Assembly: GCA_035946955.1 (NCBI GenBank)
Contig: DASYYE010000198.1
Coordinates: 1-9,135 of the forward strand
Source: DASYYE01 sp035946955
GTDB lineage: Bacteria > Actinomycetota > Actinomycetes > Streptosporangiales > Streptosporangiaceae
Direction: 5' to 3'
Length of the DNA stretch: 9,135 nt
Part shown: piece after piece, positions 1 to 7,246 of the stretch
Position numbering within the stretch: the stretch's first letter is position 1
Layout: every line of letters begins with the position of its first letter
The notes under the pieces: generated by a model
Databases searched by the model: none
What the model was told of the DNA's origin: nothing
Seen by the model: only the letters and a program-made list of their open reading frames with translations
Position numbers and translations under genes: made by a program

Positions 1-102
1 CGGGTCACGTTCAGCCGACCCACCAGGCTCGACCGGGGTTCCGTCCAGTGGCTCCCTGCCCGTGGGGCGCGCTGCAGCCGGACCGGTGGAAGAATCGGCA
101 CA

Positions 103-618
103 GTGAAGATCACCTGCAAGCTGGGGGACATCACGGCCGAGCGGGTTGACGCAGTCGTCAACGCGGCCAACTCGTCCCTGCTGGGCGGCGGGGGCGTGGA
201 CGGCGCCATCCACCGCCGTGGCGGCCCTGCGATCCTCGCCGAGTGCCGGCAGCTGCGCCAGGCCCGCTACCGTGACGGGCTGCCAACCGGCCAGGCCACC
301 GCGACCACTGCGGGTGACCTCCCGGCCCGCTGGGTGATCCACACGGTTGGCCCGGTGTACTCACTCCGGGAGGACCGTTCCGCCCTGCTCGCCTCGTGCT
401 ACCAGGAGTCGCTGCGGGTCGCGGACGGGCTCGGTGCCCGCAGCGTGGCCTTTCCGGCCGTGTCCGCGGGCGCTTTCGGCTGGCCGGCCGATGACGCTGC
501 CCGGATCGCGGTGACCACGGTCCGCCAGACACCGTCCCAGGTCGCAGAGGTGCGTTTCGTCCTCTTCACACCTGACATGCACGACCTGTTCGGCAGCCTG
601 ATCGCCGAACCCGGCTGA
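103..618 (+). CDS. MacroD-type macro-domain protein (putative ADP-ribose / O-acetyl-ADP-ribose hydrolase)
   Basis: The 171-residue protein is essentially one macro domain, the usual size for stand-alone MacroD-type proteins. Visible motifs are the ADP-ribose-binding NAAN block (residues 20-23), the glycine-rich GGGGVDGAIHR loop (about 28-38, with the Asp at 33 expected for catalysis), the strand ending in IHTVGPVY (79-86), and the phosphate loop PAVSAGAFGWP (118-128). Known members of this family hydrolyse O-acetyl-ADP-ribose or remove ADP-ribose from Asp/Glu side chains or nucleic acid; which substrate applies here is not visible. There is no signal peptide or membrane segment, so it should be cytoplasmic. 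The GTG start at 103 is chosen because the domain begins right there (MKITCKLGDIT); the upstream ribosome site is weak (GGTGGA at 85-90). The aminotransferase gene follows 100 bp downstream on the same strand. No ADP-ribosyltransferase partner is visible, although only 102 bp lie upstream. Confidence 0.93.
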   Translation: MKITCKLGDITAERVDAVVNAANSSLLGGGGVDGAIHRRGGPAILAECRQLRQARYRDGLPTGQATATTAGDLPARWVIHTVGPVYSLREDRSALLASCYQESLRVADGLGARSVAFPAVSAGAFGWPADDAARIAVTTVRQTPSQVAEVRFVLFTPDMHDLFGSLIAEPG

Positions 619-684
619 CCATCCACTGGTGAAAACCCCGCGGGAGCCGGGCGGCTGTGACTGGCGGCGCAGTGGCAGACTCCA

Positions 685-706
685 GGGTGAGACCCCACAC
701 TCACCC
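685..706 (+). repeat. Perfect 7-bp inverted repeat in the hisC2/pat leader
   Basis: GGGTGAG (685-691) and CTCACCC (700-706) are exact reverse complements separated by 8 bases. The right arm ends one base before the GGAGGA ribosome site of the aminotransferase gene. In DNA this could be an operator. In RNA it would be a GC-rich stem directly abutting the ribosome site. There is no T-run, so it is not a classical terminator. Function is inferred from position only. Confidence 0.6.
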
Positions 707-707
707 C

Positions 708-713
708 GGAGGA
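708..713 (+). promoter_or_regulatory. Strong Shine-Dalgarno sequence that fixes the aminotransferase start
   Basis: GGAGGA lies 5 nt upstream of the GTG at 719. The same frame is open back to 629, but protein similarity to HisC/Pat begins only after 719, so this site decides the start. Confidence 0.85.
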
Positions 714-718
714 CGACG

Positions 719-1795
719 GTGTCCGATGTAGCGCCCAGGTTCCGGTCCGTGCTGGCACGGTTCGCCCCATACAAGCCCGGCCGCCGGGTGGTGGGGCCAG
801 ACGGCCGGTCGTTCAAGCTGGCCTCCAACGAGTCGCCGTACGGGCCGCTGCCCTCGGTTATCCAGGCCATGGCCGCTGCCGCGGCCAACGCCAACCGCTA
901 CCCGGACAACGGCGCCATTGCGCTGACCGAGGCGATCGCTCAGCGATATGGCGTCCCCACGTCGCATGTGGCCGTGGGGTGCGGCTCGGTCGGGGTCACG
1001 CAGCAACTGCTGGTTGCCGCCGCCGAGCCGGGCACCGAGGTGCTCTACGCGTGGCGCTCGTTCGAGGCATACCCCGGGCTGACCGCCCTGGCCGGTGCCG
1101 AGGAGGTGCGGGTGCCGCTGCGTGATGAAACGCACGACCTGCCCGCCATGGCGGCCGCGGTCAAGCCCAGCACGCGTGTGGTCTTCGTCTGCAACCCGAA
1201 CAACCCGACCGGCACCGTGGTCCACCGGGACGAACTCGAGGAGTTCCTGGGCCAGGTACCGCCGGAGTGCCTGGTCGTCCTGGACGAGGCCTACGCCGAG
1301 TACGTCCGCGACCCCGATGTGCCCGATGGCATGACCCTGTACCGGCAGTGGCCCAACGTGGCCGTGCTGCGCACGTTCTCCAAGGCCTACGGCCTGGCCG
1401 GGCTGCGGGTCGGCTACCTGGTCGGGCAAGAGCCCATTGCCGCGGCCGCCCGTGCCACGATGCTGACCTTCAGCGTCAACGCGGTCGCGCAGGCCGCCGC
1501 CATTGCCTCACTGGCGGCAGAGGTGGAACTGCTGGAGCGGGTCGACCTGGTCGTGCGGGAACGGGGCCGGGTGCGGGACGAACTCATCTCCCAGGGATGG
1601 ACGGTGCCGCCCACGGAAGGCAACTTCGTCTGGCTCCGGCTGTCCGAAGACACCCAGGACTTCGCCGAAGCGTGCGAGGAGGCGGGTGTCAGCATTCGCC
1701 CATACCCGGGCGAAGGTGCCCGGATCTCGGTTGGCGGCAAGGAAGAGAACGACGCGTTCCTGGCTCTCGCCGCGGCCTATCCCCGCCGCCACTGA
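719..1795 (+). CDS. hisC2: Histidinol-phosphate / aromatic-amino-acid aminotransferase (HisC2/Pat type)
   Basis: The 358-residue protein is a class I/II (fold type I) PLP-dependent aminotransferase of normal length. Family blocks appear in order: the substrate-binding LASNESPYGPLPSV (about 34-47), NRYPDNG (59-65), the PLP-phosphate region GCGSVGVTQ (88-96), CNPNNPTGT (158-166), LDEAYAEY (188-195, whose Asp contacts the pyridine nitrogen), and SKAYGLAGLRVGY (221-233) with K222 as the expected Schiff-base lysine. The C-terminal RISVGG supplies the carboxylate-binding arginine. Members either convert imidazole-acetol phosphate and glutamate to histidinol phosphate, or transaminate phenylpyruvate and similar 2-oxo acids. 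Actinomycetes usually have a hisDCB operon copy plus a separate Pat/HisC2 copy. This gene lies outside any his cluster, which favours Pat/HisC2, but a single dual-purpose enzyme is possible. GTG start at 719 follows a strong ribosome site. Confidence 0.92.
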   Translation: MSDVAPRFRSVLARFAPYKPGRRVVGPDGRSFKLASNESPYGPLPSVIQAMAAAAANANRYPDNGAIALTEAIAQRYGVPTSHVAVGCGSVGVTQQLLVAAAEPGTEVLYAWRSFEAYPGLTALAGAEEVRVPLRDETHDLPAMAAAVKPSTRVVFVCNPNNPTGTVVHRDELEEFLGQVPPECLVVLDEAYAEYVRDPDVPDGMTLYRQWPNVAVLRTFSKAYGLAGLRVGYLVGQEPIAAAARATMLTFSVNAVAQAAAIASLAAEVELLERVDLVVRERGRVRDELISQGWTVPPTEGNFVWLRLSEDTQDFAEACEEAGVSIRPYPGEGARISVGGKEENDAFLALAAAYPRRH

Positions 1796-1800
1796 GCGAG

Positions 1801-1822
1801 GCCAGCCCTGCCCCGGGCTAGC
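1801..1822. terminator. Candidate bidirectional stem-loop between convergent hisC2 and murA
   Basis: AGCCC (1804-1808) and GGGCT (1815-1819) can pair around a 6-nt loop. A C/A mismatch interrupts the stem, after which outer GC/GC pairs (1801-1802 with 1821-1822) extend it. It sits in the 31-bp gap between two converging genes, where a terminator is expected. It lacks a T-run on either strand, which is common for actinobacterial intrinsic terminators but lowers certainty. Confidence 0.4.
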
Positions 1823-1826
1823 ATCC

Positions 1827-3110
1827 TCAGGCGCTGGGCTCCAGAGTGATGTCGGCGCCGAGTGCTGAGAGGCGGCCTGCGATGTCGGCGTGGCCACGGT
1901 CGATGAGGTAACCCGGCGCGACAATGGTCTCGCCTTCCGCGGCGAGCCCAGCGAGGACCAGTGCGATCCCGGTACGCAGGTCGTGTGCTTCCACCTTGGT
2001 GCCGTGCAGCACAGCAGGGCCGTGGACGACCACCCTGCCGGTCTCGTCCCGCGTGACGTCCGCGCCCATCTTGGCCAGCTCGCCGGTGAGCGTGTAGCGG
2101 CCGTCGTAGATGGTCTCCCTGATGTAGCTCGTGCCGTCGGCGAGGCAGCTCACGGCCATGATCGGGGACTGCAGATCGGTGGCGAACCCCGGGTATGGGC
2201 TCGTCACCACGTTGATGGGCCGCATCGTGCGGTCGCGGCGGACCTGGAGCACGGCGCCGTTGGCGGCGAACTCCACTCCCATCTGCTCGAGCTTCCACCT
2301 GACCACACCGAAGTGCTGCAGGTTGGCGCCGACCAGGCTCAGGTCACCGCCGGTGATGGCGGCAGCCATGGCGAACACCCCGGCGTCGATGCGGTCGGCC
2401 ATGACGGTGTGCTCGGCGGCACGCAGCGTACCGACCCCCCGCACGGTGATGAAACCCGTGCCCCCGCCAGTGATGTTCGCGCCCATCTTGGTGAGGAACG
2501 CGATGACGTCCAGCACCTCGGGCTCTTGCGCGGTGTTGTCGATCACCGTGGTCCCCGGGGCAAGGGACGCGGCCATGATGAGGTTCTCGGTGCCGGTGTG
2601 CGAGGGCGTGTCCAGGTACAGGTGGGCGCCTCGCAGCGCTCCGGCCTTGACGAAGATCTTGTCGCCTGCCTCCTGCACCTCGGCGCCCAGGCGAGCGAAC
2701 CCGCGGTAGTGGAAGTCGAGGTTTCGGCTGCCCAGGTTGCAGCCCCCGACGCCCTCGATCACGGCTTCACCGAGCCGGTGCAGGAGCGCGGGCACGAACA
2801 GGACGGACCCCCGGAACCGCCGCGCGATCTCGGCGGGCAGTACCGCGCTCGTCAGCTCCGAGGCGTCGACCACCATGGTCCGCTCCGCCTCATGGAACTT
2901 GACCACGGCCCCCACTGCCTGCGCCAGCTCAGCGGCCCTCCGCACGTCCTCGATCGCCGGTACGTTCCGCAGGACCGTCCGCCCTTCGGAGGCGAGGAGC
3001 GAGGCAGCGATCATCTTGAGCGCGGCGTTCTTCGCGCCCTGGACGAACACAGTCCCGTGCAGTGGCGTACCGCCACGGACGCGGTAACAGGTCTCGGGGC
3101 CGACGGTCAT
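1827..3110 (-). CDS. murA: UDP-N-acetylglucosamine 1-carboxyvinyltransferase (MurA), cysteine-type
   Basis: MurA transfers enolpyruvate from PEP to UDP-GlcNAc, the first committed cytoplasmic step of peptidoglycan synthesis. The 427 residues match the usual length, and the two-lobed EPSP-synthase fold is suggested by repeated inner blocks. Key sites seen: GAKNAALK (25-32, with K27 and N28 of the PEP/UDP-GlcNAc site), PAIEDV (51-56), the mobile loop GGCNLGSRNLDFH (122-134) with the PEP-reactive C124, TGTENLIMAA (172-181), ADRIDAG (238-244), PYPGFATDLQ (305-314) with catalytic D312, and DLRTGIALVLAG (377-388) with R379. C124 is where M. tuberculosis MurA has Asp, so this enzyme is predicted to be fosfomycin-sensitive. 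The loop reads RNLD where RPVD/RPLD is usual, so it is a diverged version and could be a second MurA. ATG start; AGGAG lies 10 nt upstream. Gene order with purB is unusual and the 202-bp gap suggests its own promoter. Confidence 0.93.
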   Translation of the reverse strand: MTVGPETCYRVRGGTPLHGTVFVQGAKNAALKMIAASLLASEGRTVLRNVPAIEDVRRAAELAQAVGAVVKFHEAERTMVVDASELTSAVLPAEIARRFRGSVLFVPALLHRLGEAVIEGVGGCNLGSRNLDFHYRGFARLGAEVQEAGDKIFVKAGALRGAHLYLDTPSHTGTENLIMAASLAPGTTVIDNTAQEPEVLDVIAFLTKMGANITGGGTGFITVRGVGTLRAAEHTVMADRIDAGVFAMAAAITGGDLSLVGANLQHFGVVRWKLEQMGVEFAANGAVLQVRRDRTMRPINVVTSPYPGFATDLQSPIMAVSCLADGTSYIRETIYDGRYTLTGELAKMGADVTRDETGRVVVHGPAVLHGTKVEAHDLRTGIALVLAGLAAEGETIVAPGYLIDRGHADIAGRLSALGADITLEPSA

Positions 3111-3120
3111 ATGCTGGCTG

Positions 3121-3125
3121 CTCCT
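3121..3125 (-). promoter_or_regulatory. Ribosome-binding site of murA
   Basis: On the minus strand AGGAG lies 10 nt before the ATG of murA (codon at 3110-3108). It supports that ATG, after which the conserved MurA N-terminus begins within about 10 residues. Confidence 0.65.
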
Positions 3126-3263
3126 ATTCGAGGAAGACTTGGTGAGCTGTCAGGACTGGGTCGCACCGCGGGACCGCCTGACGCCAGCCTCCCGCCGGTG
3201 GCCAGGCATGCGTGGAGCCTGATGCTCGCACCATTCAGTGTGCCACTCGCCAGTATCCCATCC

Positions 3264-3290
3264 GCTGCGGGTTCTGCGGGTCATTGCGGG
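3264..3290. repeat. Three near-identical tandem 9-mers upstream of murA
   Basis: GCTGCGGGT (3264-3272), TCTGCGGGT (3273-3281) and CATTGCGGG (3282-3290) are consecutive 9-bp units sharing a TGCGGG core. They lie in the 202-bp gap between the end of purB and the start of murA. They could be a protein-binding array or a chance GC-rich microrepeat. I see no convincing -10/-35 pair or terminator in this gap. Confidence 0.45.
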
Positions 3291-3312
3291 CATCCTGGGC
3301 CTGTCGCCGTGG

Positions 3313-4620
3313 TCACGTCAGGGCCTTGACCCGGTCGAACACCGGCCCGAGGCGCTCGACATAACGTTGCGGGCGGCACACTTCGTCCAGCCGCGCCTCG
3401 TCCAGGCTGATGCCGGCACGGTCAGCGGCCTGGCGCAGCGTCTCCCGGAACGGGGTGCCGGTGTCCCAGGTGACCATGGCGGCTGATTGCACGAGCGCAT
3501 ACGCGTCCTCCCTGGACATCCCGGACTCCACCAGTTCCAGCAGCACGCTCGAGGTGTGGATCAGCCCGTGGGTCAGGTCCAGGTTGGCGAGCATGCGGGC
3601 GCTGTCCACGGTGAGCCGCTCGACCAGGCCGGTCGTGAGGTGCAGCAGGTAGTCGGTGGTTATCGCGGCGTCAGGGAGTGCCACCCGCTCCACGCTGGAG
3701 TGGGATATGTCACGTTCGTGCCACAGCGCCATGCCTTCCATGACGGGGGTGACATAGCCCCTCACCAGGCGTGCCAAACCACAGATGCGTTCGGACCGGA
3801 TGGGGTTGCGCTTGTGCGGCATGGCGGAGGAGCCCTTCTGACCAGCCCGGAAGGGCTCGGCTACCTCCGCGACCTCCGTCCGCTGCCCGTGGCGGACCTC
3901 CAGTGCGACGGCCTCGCAGGCAGTGGCCAGTACTGCGAGCGCACTGACCCACTCGGCGATGCCGTCGCGGAACACCACCTGGGTGGCCACATCGGCGGGG
4001 CACAACCCCAACTCGGCCATGACCTGGGTCTCGATAGCCGGGTCGATGTTGGAGTAGGTGCCTACCGGCCCGGACAGCTTGCCCACAGCCACCGCCTCGC
4101 GGGCCCGCCGCAGGCGGTCGCGGGAGCGTGCCACCACGAAAGCGAAGCCGGCGACCCGGTGCCCCCACGTGTCGGGCTCGGCATGGATGCCGTGGGTCCG
4201 GCCGACCCGCAGCGTCCCGGCGTGGGCCAGTGCGTGCTCGCGCAGCACGGCCACGAGCCCGGTGGCGCGGTCCAGCAGCAGGTCGCTGGCCTCGGTGAGC
4301 TGCAGTGCGAGCGCAGTGTCGAGCAGGTCGGAGGATGTCATGCCGAAGTGGACCCAGGCCGCCGCCTCCCGCGGGTGGGTGTTGTCGGCCCAGGCGGTCA
4401 GGAAGGCGATCACATCGTGGTCGGTGACGGCCTCTGCCGCCGCCACCTCCTCGGGCGTCGGTGGTGGTGCCGCCCGCACCGGGTCAACCGCGTCGGCTGG
4501 CACGGTGCCGGCCTTGGCGTGGGCTTCCAGCACCAGCGTCTCCACCCGGCACCACAGTTCGTACTTGTGGGCCTCGCTCCACACCCGGCCCATCTCAGGC
4601 AGTGTGTAACGCTCGATCAC
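3313..4620 (-). CDS. purB: Adenylosuccinate lyase
   Basis: PurB cleaves fumarate from SAICAR (giving AICAR) and from adenylosuccinate (giving AMP), so it serves both the common purine pathway and the AMP branch. The 435-residue protein has the normal length of the bacterial (B. subtilis-like) class of the aspartase/fumarase superfamily. Visible sites are FGMTSSDLLDT (92-102), VGRTHGIHAEP (139-149) with H143 as the expected general acid, and the superfamily signature GSSAMPHKRNPIRSE (263-277), whose flexible loop carries catalytic S264. The active enzyme is expected to be a tetramer with sites made from three subunits. The GTG start at 4620 overlaps the TGA of purD by 4 bp (GTGA), a translational-coupling arrangement, and GGAAGG lies about 9 nt upstream inside purD. 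PurA, whose product PurB uses, is encoded two genes upstream in the same direction. Confidence 0.97.
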   Translation of the reverse strand: MIERYTLPEMGRVWSEAHKYELWCRVETLVLEAHAKAGTVPADAVDPVRAAPPPTPEEVAAAEAVTDHDVIAFLTAWADNTHPREAAAWVHFGMTSSDLLDTALALQLTEASDLLLDRATGLVAVLREHALAHAGTLRVGRTHGIHAEPDTWGHRVAGFAFVVARSRDRLRRAREAVAVGKLSGPVGTYSNIDPAIETQVMAELGLCPADVATQVVFRDGIAEWVSALAVLATACEAVALEVRHGQRTEVAEVAEPFRAGQKGSSAMPHKRNPIRSERICGLARLVRGYVTPVMEGMALWHERDISHSSVERVALPDAAITTDYLLHLTTGLVERLTVDSARMLANLDLTHGLIHTSSVLLELVESGMSREDAYALVQSAAMVTWDTGTPFRETLRQAADRAGISLDEARLDEVCRPQRYVERLGPVFDRVKALT

Positions 4621-5873
4621 GGCAACCGCCCTTCCGCCGCCGCTGCGGCGATGTCAGTGCGGTACCAGCCACCTGGCATCGTTATCCGCTCGATGGCGGC
4701 GTAGGCGCTCTCCCGTGCCGCAGCCAGGTCAGGGCCGGTGCCGACGACGTCGAGCACGCGTCCGCCAGCGCCGACAAGGCGCCCGTCCGGGTCTCTGCTC
4801 GTGCCCGCGTGCAGGACATAGGCATGCGGTAGGTGTTCGGCGTCTTCAATACCGTCGATGACGGCCCCGGCGACCGGGGCGGAGGGGTAGCCGCGCGCCG
4901 CGAGGACAACGGTGACCGCGGCACCGGGTGCCCACACCAGCGGATCGGCACCCGCCAGTGAACCGGTCGCCGCACCGGCCAGCAGCCCAGCCAGCGGGGT
5001 CTCCAGGCGGTCCAGCACGACCTGGGCCTCCGGGTCACCGAACCGTGCGTTGAACTCCACCACACGCAGGCCGTCCTTGGTCAGGCACAGCCCGGCATAG
5101 AGCACGCCAAGGTAGGGCGTGCCGCGCTGCCACATCGCGGTGACCGCGGGCTGGATGACGGTCGCCATCACCTCATCGGCCAGCCCCGGCGGGGTCCAGG
5201 GCAGCGGGGCGTAGGCGCCCATACCGCCGGTGTTCGGCCCCTGGTCACCGTCGTGTGCGCGCTTGAAGTCCTGGGCGGGCAGCAGTGGGAGCGCGGTGAC
5301 GCCATCGCAGAGCGCGAAGACCGACACCTCGGGCCCGTCGAGGAACTCCTCGATGACGACCGTGCCGGTGGCTTCGGCATGGGCCAGGGCAGTCGCCAGG
5401 TCGCTGGTGACCACCACACCCTTGCCAGCTGCCAGGCCGTCGGCCTTGACCACATAAGGCGGGCCGAACTCGGCCAGTGCGGCCTGCGCCTGGCCTGAGT
5501 CCGTGCAAGTGCGGGAGCGGGCGGTGGGGATCCCGGCGGCAGACATGACCTCTTTGGCGAACGACTTGGATCCCTCGATCATGGCCGCCCGTCGGCTCGG
5601 CCCGAAACATGCGAAGCCGGATGCGCGCAGGGTGTCAGCCAGCCCGGCCACCAGCGGCGCCTCCGGGCCGACGACCACCAGGCCGGGAACGATCGAGCGG
5701 GCCAGGCGGGTCACCGCACCGAGGTCGGTCAGGTCTACCTCGTGTCCTGGAGCGATGGCCGCGATACCCGGGTTGCCGGGCGCGACATGGAGGTCAGTGA
5801 CCGCGGGGTCGGCGGCGAGCGCCCGTGCCAGGGCGTGCTCGCGGCCCCCCGAGCCGAGAACAAGGACGCGCAC
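4617..5873 (-). CDS. purD: Phosphoribosylamine--glycine ligase (GAR synthetase)
   Basis: PurD joins phosphoribosylamine and glycine with ATP to form GAR, the second step of de novo purine synthesis. The 418-residue ATP-grasp enzyme is of normal length. It shows the N-terminal domain VLVLGSGGREHALARAL (3-19), the A-domain SKSFAKEVM (102-110), the nucleotide-binding VVKADGLAAGKGVVV (141-155), EEFLDGPEVS (175-184), DFKRAHDGDQGPNTGGMGAY (202-221), and the metal-binding VEFNARFGDPEAQ (272-284). The C-terminal domain ends in GGWYRTDIA, matching the usual close of PurD. The frame stays open far upstream into purA, but family similarity starts exactly at the GTG at 5873, giving a V-R-V-L-V-L start. 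No good ribosome site precedes it (a GGTAGG ends 12 nt away). A TAGGCT that fits TAnnnT at 5886-5881 could be a -10 box for a nearly leaderless transcript. The stop overlaps the purB start. Confidence 0.97.
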   Translation of the reverse strand: MRVLVLGSGGREHALARALAADPAVTDLHVAPGNPGIAAIAPGHEVDLTDLGAVTRLARSIVPGLVVVGPEAPLVAGLADTLRASGFACFGPSRRAAMIEGSKSFAKEVMSAAGIPTARSRTCTDSGQAQAALAEFGPPYVVKADGLAAGKGVVVTSDLATALAHAEATGTVVIEEFLDGPEVSVFALCDGVTALPLLPAQDFKRAHDGDQGPNTGGMGAYAPLPWTPPGLADEVMATVIQPAVTAMWQRGTPYLGVLYAGLCLTKDGLRVVEFNARFGDPEAQVVLDRLETPLAGLLAGAATGSLAGADPLVWAPGAAVTVVLAARGYPSAPVAGAVIDGIEDAEHLPHAYVLHAGTSRDPDGRLVGAGGRVLDVVGTGPDLAAARESAYAAIERITMPGGWYRTDIAAAAAEGRLP

Positions 5874-5900
5874 GACCGCGAGCCTACCGGCCGTGCGCTG

Positions 5901-5924
5901 CCGCCATGCCCCGTGCCACGGCGG
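5901..5924 (-). repeat. Hairpin in the purA-purD gap
   Basis: Reading the minus strand, CCGCCGTG (5924-5917) pairs with CATGGCGG (5908-5901) over 8 positions including one G-U pair, with an 8-nt loop. It begins 11 nt after the purA stop codon. It could be a partial terminator, an RNA-processing or stability element, or a spacer structure. No T-run follows. Confidence 0.45.
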
Positions 5925-5935
5925 TCTGTCACCCG

Positions 5936-7246
5936 TTAGGCAGGGGCCGTGGCGGCTGAGCCCTGGATGAGCGGGCGGACCTGGAGCGTCTGGTCGCGGC
6001 GAGGGCCGATGCCCACGCCAGCTACTGGCGCGCCGATCATCTCCTCGAGCGCACGGACATAGGCCTGGGCGGTGGAAGGCAGGTCCGCGAACTGCCTGGC
6101 ATGGGAAATGTCCTCCCACCAGCCGTCGAAGTACTCATAGACGGGCCGGGCGTGGTGGAACTCGGTCTGCGTCATGGGCATGTCGGCATGCCTGGTGCCG
6201 CCCACTTCGTAGGCAACACACACGGGCACCTTCTCCAGGCCGGACAGCACGTCCAGTTTGGTGAGGAAGAAATCGGTGATCCCGTTGACCCGGGCCGCGT
6301 ACCGGGCGACCACGGCATCGAACCAGCCGGTGCGGCGCGGACGGCCGGTGGTCACCCCGTACTCACCTCCAGCCTTGCGCAGCCACTCGCCCCGCTCGTT
6401 GTCCAGTTCGGTCGGGAAGGGCCCGGACCCGACCCTGGTCACATAGGCCTTGGCCACGCCGATCACCGAGGTGATCCGGGTCGGCCCGATCCCAGAGCCC
6501 ACACACGCCCCCCCAGCGGTGGGGGACGACGACGTGACGAATGGGTAGGTGCCGTGGTCCACGTCCAGCAGAGTTGCCTGCGCGCCTTCCAGGAGCACTG
6601 TCTCGCCCGCATCCAGGGCCTTGTTGAGGATGAGGGTGGTGTCGGCCACATAGGGGCGCAGCCGCTCCCCATAGGCGACGTACTCCTCGGTCACCGCGTC
6701 GGCCGCGATGGCACGCCGGTTGTACACCTTGGCGAGCATCTGGTTCTTCTCCCGCAGGACCAGGTCCAGTTTCTGGCGCAGGATCCCGGGGTCGAACAGG
6801 TCCTGCACCCGGATGCCGGTCCGCGCCACCTTGTCCGCGTAGGTGGGGCCGATGCCCCGGCCGGTGGTGCCGATCCTGGCGTTGCCCAGGTAGCGCTCGG
6901 TGACCCGGTCGAGCGCCCGGTGGTGCGGCATGATCAGGTGGGCACTGGCGGAGATCAGCAGCCGGTCGCAGGACACGCCGCGGCCCTCGAGCCCGTCGAT
7001 CTCCGCGAGCAGCACCTCCGGGTCGATCACGACGCCATTCCCGATCACCGGGGTCACCTCAGGGGAGAGCACCCCCGAGGGGAGCAGGTGCAGCGCATAG
7101 CTCTCCTCCCCGACCACGACGGTGTGACCAGCGTTGTTACCGCCCTGGTACCTGACCACGTAGTTGACACGGCCGCCGAGGAGGTCCGTGACCTTGCCCT
7201 TGCCCTCGTCCCCCCATTGAGTGCCCACCACCACGATGGCCGACAT
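5936..7246 (-). CDS. purA: Adenylosuccinate synthetase
   Basis: PurA condenses IMP and aspartate using GTP to make adenylosuccinate, the first step from IMP to AMP; PurB then completes it. The 436-residue protein is near the usual 427-430. Visible sites are the P-loop-like GTQWGDEGKGK (8-18) with catalytic D13, YQGGNNAGHTVVV (33-45) with H41, TTGRGIGPTYADK (127-139) for IMP binding, LLEGAQATLLDVDHGTYPFVTSS (218-240), VTRVGSGPFPTEL (269-281), the substrate loop GVTTGRPRR (297-305), and LTKLDVL (328-334) for the guanine base. The tail GIGPRRDQTLQ is typical. The ATG at 7246 follows GGAGG by 4 nt and overlaps the stop of the DUF3151 gene by one base (TGATG). Upstream in-frame sequence is the shadow of that gene. 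purD follows 62 bp downstream. Confidence 0.97.
   Translation of the reverse strand: MSAIVVVGTQWGDEGKGKVTDLLGGRVNYVVRYQGGNNAGHTVVVGEESYALHLLPSGVLSPEVTPVIGNGVVIDPEVLLAEIDGLEGRGVSCDRLLISASAHLIMPHHRALDRVTERYLGNARIGTTGRGIGPTYADKVARTGIRVQDLFDPGILRQKLDLVLREKNQMLAKVYNRRAIAADAVTEEYVAYGERLRPYVADTTLILNKALDAGETVLLEGAQATLLDVDHGTYPFVTSSSPTAGGACVGSGIGPTRITSVIGVAKAYVTRVGSGPFPTELDNERGEWLRKAGGEYGVTTGRPRRTGWFDAVVARYAARVNGITDFFLTKLDVLSGLEKVPVCVAYEVGGTRHADMPMTQTEFHHARPVYEYFDGWWEDISHARQFADLPSTAQAYVRALEEMIGAPVAGVGIGPRRDQTLQVRPLIQGSAATAPA

Noticed and set aside
103..618. Macro-domain gene as the DarG antitoxin of a DarTG toxin-antitoxin or anti-phage system
   Set aside because: The protein is a single short MacroD-type domain without the DarG C-terminal extension, and the downstream neighbour is an aminotransferase. 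No DarT-like gene is in the window, though upstream sequence is cut off.
701..1429. Long open frames opposite hisC2, murA, purB and purA
   Set aside because: These lie antisense to well-recognised genes and have composition typical of GC-rich shadow frames, with no recognisable domain.
5874..6119. Longer purD reading frame starting inside purA
   Set aside because: The extra 82 codons are a shadow of purA and show no PurD similarity; the family N-terminus starts exactly at 5873.
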